A stretch of 6,242 bases of DNA from Oscillospiraceae bacterium (GTDB lineage: Bacteria; Bacillota; Clostridia; Oscillospirales; Ruminococcaceae), in NCBI GenBank assembly GCA_029068025.1, contig JAIEDJ010000197.1, positions 1 to 6,242 of the forward strand. The letters run 5' to 3'. Below the pieces are notes generated by a model that was not told where the DNA came from, ran no database searches, and worked only from the letters and a program-made list of their open reading frames with translations. Made by a program: the position numbers and the translations under genes. Position 1 is the stretch's first letter. Each line of letters opens with the position of its first letter. Of the stretch, positions 5,433-6,242 are shown one piece after another.

Positions 5433-5671
5433 TCGTCCACAAACTCGATATCATCAAATATCTCGGAATTAAAAAATTCCCGCAATGTTATATTAAAACC
5501 ATAGCAGATCTTGTGTAGCGAAACAACACCCGGATTCTGACTTTTATAATTGAGCATACTGTAAATAGTGGACGGAGAAATGCCGGCGTTATTTGCAATC
5601 GCGTTTACAGTCATCTCGCGTTTCTTACACAGCTCAATGATCCTTTTGGCTACGGCTTCTTTTGCGTTCAT
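5429..5671 (-). CDS. Small XRE-family helix-turn-helix regulator
   Basis: An 80-residue DNA-binding protein, predicted repressor of its own gene and of the divergent SLOG gene. The helix-turn-helix is at about residues 21-42 (TVNAIANNAGISPSTIYSMLNY), with the Cro/C1-type pattern of A-N-N-A-G-I-S at the turn and the recognition helix PSTIYSML. The tail SLHKICYGFNITLREFF (51-67) is the usual end of short XRE regulators. There is no ligand or dimerisation domain beyond this. The ATG at 5671 is chosen because GAGG (5685-5682) precedes it; an upstream TTG at 5704 would start inside operator O1 and lacks a ribosome site. Three palindromes lie in the 135-base divergent gap to the SLOG gene, one over its own predicted transcription start, suggesting autoregulation. 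Confidence 0.88.
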   Translation of the reverse strand: MNAKEAVAKRIIELCKKREMTVNAIANNAGISPSTIYSMLNYKSQNPGVVSLHKICYGFNITLREFFNSEIFDDIEFVDD

Positions 5672-5688
5672 ATATACTTTACCTCGTT

Positions 5689-5702
5689 TGCGATATATCC
5701 TC
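5689..5702. promoter_or_regulatory. Operator O1 (regulator side)
   Basis: TGCGATATATCCTC, centred on GATATATC, matches the other two sites. It lies directly downstream of the predicted minus-strand transcription start (about 5702), where a bound repressor would block the regulator's own promoter. Confidence 0.65.
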
Positions 5703-5708
5703 AATTAA

Positions 5709-5717
5709 ATATTAACA
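5709..5717 (-). promoter_or_regulatory. Candidate extended -10 of the XRE gene
   Basis: On the minus strand TGT-TAATAT reads from 5717 to 5709, an extended -10 box about 38 bases before the regulator's ATG. The -35 position (about 5732-5737) is poor. Confidence 0.45.
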
Positions 5718-5736
5718 AATTCAGAAAAATAATGTG

Positions 5737-5750
5737 TGGGATATATCCCA
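5737..5750. promoter_or_regulatory. Operator O2 (central, perfect palindrome)
   Basis: TGGGATATATCCCA is a perfect 14-base palindrome lying midway, 48 and 41 bases (centre to centre) from O1 and O3. It overlaps the -35 position expected for the plus-strand promoter (5746-5751). Confidence 0.75.
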
Positions 5751-5768
5751 AAAACAAAGAAAATATGA

Positions 5769-5774
5769 TATAAT
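5769..5774 (+). promoter_or_regulatory. -10 box of the SLOG gene promoter
   Basis: Perfect TATAAT, with predicted start near 5781. The -35 position (TCCCAA at 5746-5751) is weak and covered by O2, which could mean low basal activity or need of an activator. Confidence 0.65.
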
Positions 5775-5777
5775 ATA

Positions 5778-5791
5778 TGGGATATATCGCA
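5778..5791. promoter_or_regulatory. Operator O3 (SLOG side)
   Basis: TGGGATATATCGCA covers the predicted SLOG transcription start. Its reverse complement, TGCGATATATCCCA, matches O1 at 12 of 14 bases, so the two outer sites are mirror-oriented around O2. Confidence 0.7.
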
Positions 5792-5806
5792 CACAGAGGT
5801 AAAAAT

Positions 5807-6242
5807 ATGATTGACAAATTAAAGGTAGCTTGTTTTTCCGGACACCGCAAGCTGCCGCGGGACTGCACAAAGCTGCAGGCAAGCCTTAAAAACACAATAG
5901 TCGATCTGATCAATCGCGGTGTCGTGTTCTTCGGAAACGGCGGCGCACTCGGCTTTGATCAGCTTGCAGCGGAAACAGTCCTGCGGCTTAAAGAAGATTA
6001 TCCGCACATCAGATTGGTAATGGTTCTGCCATGCCCGCCCGAGCAGCAGTCTCTTAAATGGAGCGCGGCGCAGAAACAGAGGTATTTCAGGATCCTTGAA
6101 CAAGCCGACAAGGTGCGCATACTGTCGCCGCGGTACACAAACACTTGTATGCTTGACCGCAACAGACATATGGTGAATAACATGGGTCTTTTACACATCT
6201 GCCGCTGCCGCCGCGTCGTTCCGTGTACAGGTCGGGGGGCGC
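5807..6242 (+). CDS. SLOG-superfamily DUF1273 protein (3' end outside window)
   Basis: At least 145 residues, cut by the window end. The Rossmann-like SLOG/DUF1273 (YpsA-type) family is shown by FSGHR (10-14), the glycine-rich nucleotide-binding stretch GNGGALGFDQLAAE (43-56), LVMVLPCPPEQ (70-80) with W85, then YTNTCMLDRNRHMV (110-123). SLOG proteins are thought to bind or process nucleotides or nucleotide-derived ligands, often in stress or phage-defence settings; no specific reaction is known here. The ATG at 5807 has AGAGGT (5795-5800) at good spacing. It is divergent from the XRE regulator and sits behind operators O2/O3. After LLHIC (128-132) the expected family tail does not follow in frame, while another frame gives YRSGG (6226-6240), so a frameshift or sequence error near 6201-6220 is possible. 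Confidence 0.85.
   Translation, partial: MIDKLKVACFSGHRKLPRDCTKLQASLKNTIVDLINRGVVFFGNGGALGFDQLAAETVLRLKEDYPHIRLVMVLPCPPEQQSLKWSAAQKQRYFRILEQADKVRILSPRYTNTCMLDRNRHMVNNMGLLHICRCRRVVPCTGRGA

Noticed and set aside
5689..5791. The three GATATATC sites as a simple AT-rich coincidence or a replication-origin iteron set
   Set aside because: The flanking bases (TGGG/CCCA, TGCG) are also conserved and the sites line up with both start sites; no initiator gene is present, so an operator reading is preferred.

Overview
The window looks like chromosomal DNA of a Gram-positive, spore-forming Clostridia member, most likely an Oscillospiraceae/Ruminococcus-type gut bacterium. That placement rests on a DUF421/DUF4363 pair, a LysM-GH18 spore-type hydrolase beside a papain-like amidase, strong AGGAGG-type ribosome binding sites, two perfect TTGACA-17-TATAAT promoters, CCA-encoding tRNA genes, and many GC-rich intergenic hairpins. 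It is inference from gene content, not a database match.

Layout. (1) 50-1101, plus: a translationally coupled pair of small membrane proteins, YetF-type DUF421 and DUF4363. (2) 1102-1392: a gene-free stretch with a hairpin and a large three-way-junction repeat (element C). (3) 3231-1393, minus: a likely two-gene operon, a stand-alone Amidase_6-type papain-fold amidase followed after 27 bases by a LysM-LysM-GH18 glucosaminidase. Neither has a signal peptide, which suggests spore-layer enzymes made in the mother cell. (4) 3350-4083, plus: tRNA-Gly(TCC), tRNA-Arg(TCT), tRNA-His(GTG) and tRNA-Gln(TTG), with one clear promoter in front of tRNA-Gly. Hairpins follow tRNA-Gly, tRNA-His and tRNA-Gln, and two copies of a structured repeat (elements A and B) lie behind tRNA-Gly and tRNA-Gln. 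(5) 4237-5318, plus: a long perfect hairpin, a consensus promoter, a structured leader, an amidohydrolase-family metal-dependent hydrolase and a bidirectional terminator. (6) 5355-6242: a divergent pair, a small XRE-type regulator (minus) and a SLOG/DUF1273 protein (plus, cut by the window end). Three near-identical palindromic operators lie between them, and a remnant of a second XRE gene's 3' end lies just behind the regulator.

The two parts most worth following up are: (a) the XRE/SLOG divergon, where operators sit on both predicted start sites and midway, a classic switch layout, next to a regulator whose tail shows a recombination scar; and (b) elements A and B, which share short anchor sequences and a fold (long hairpin, then a stem enclosing two hairpins) while the hairpin arms differ in sequence, so structure rather than sequence appears to be kept. 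Element C, beside the spore-type operon, has the same stem-enclosing-two-hairpins shape with unrelated sequence.
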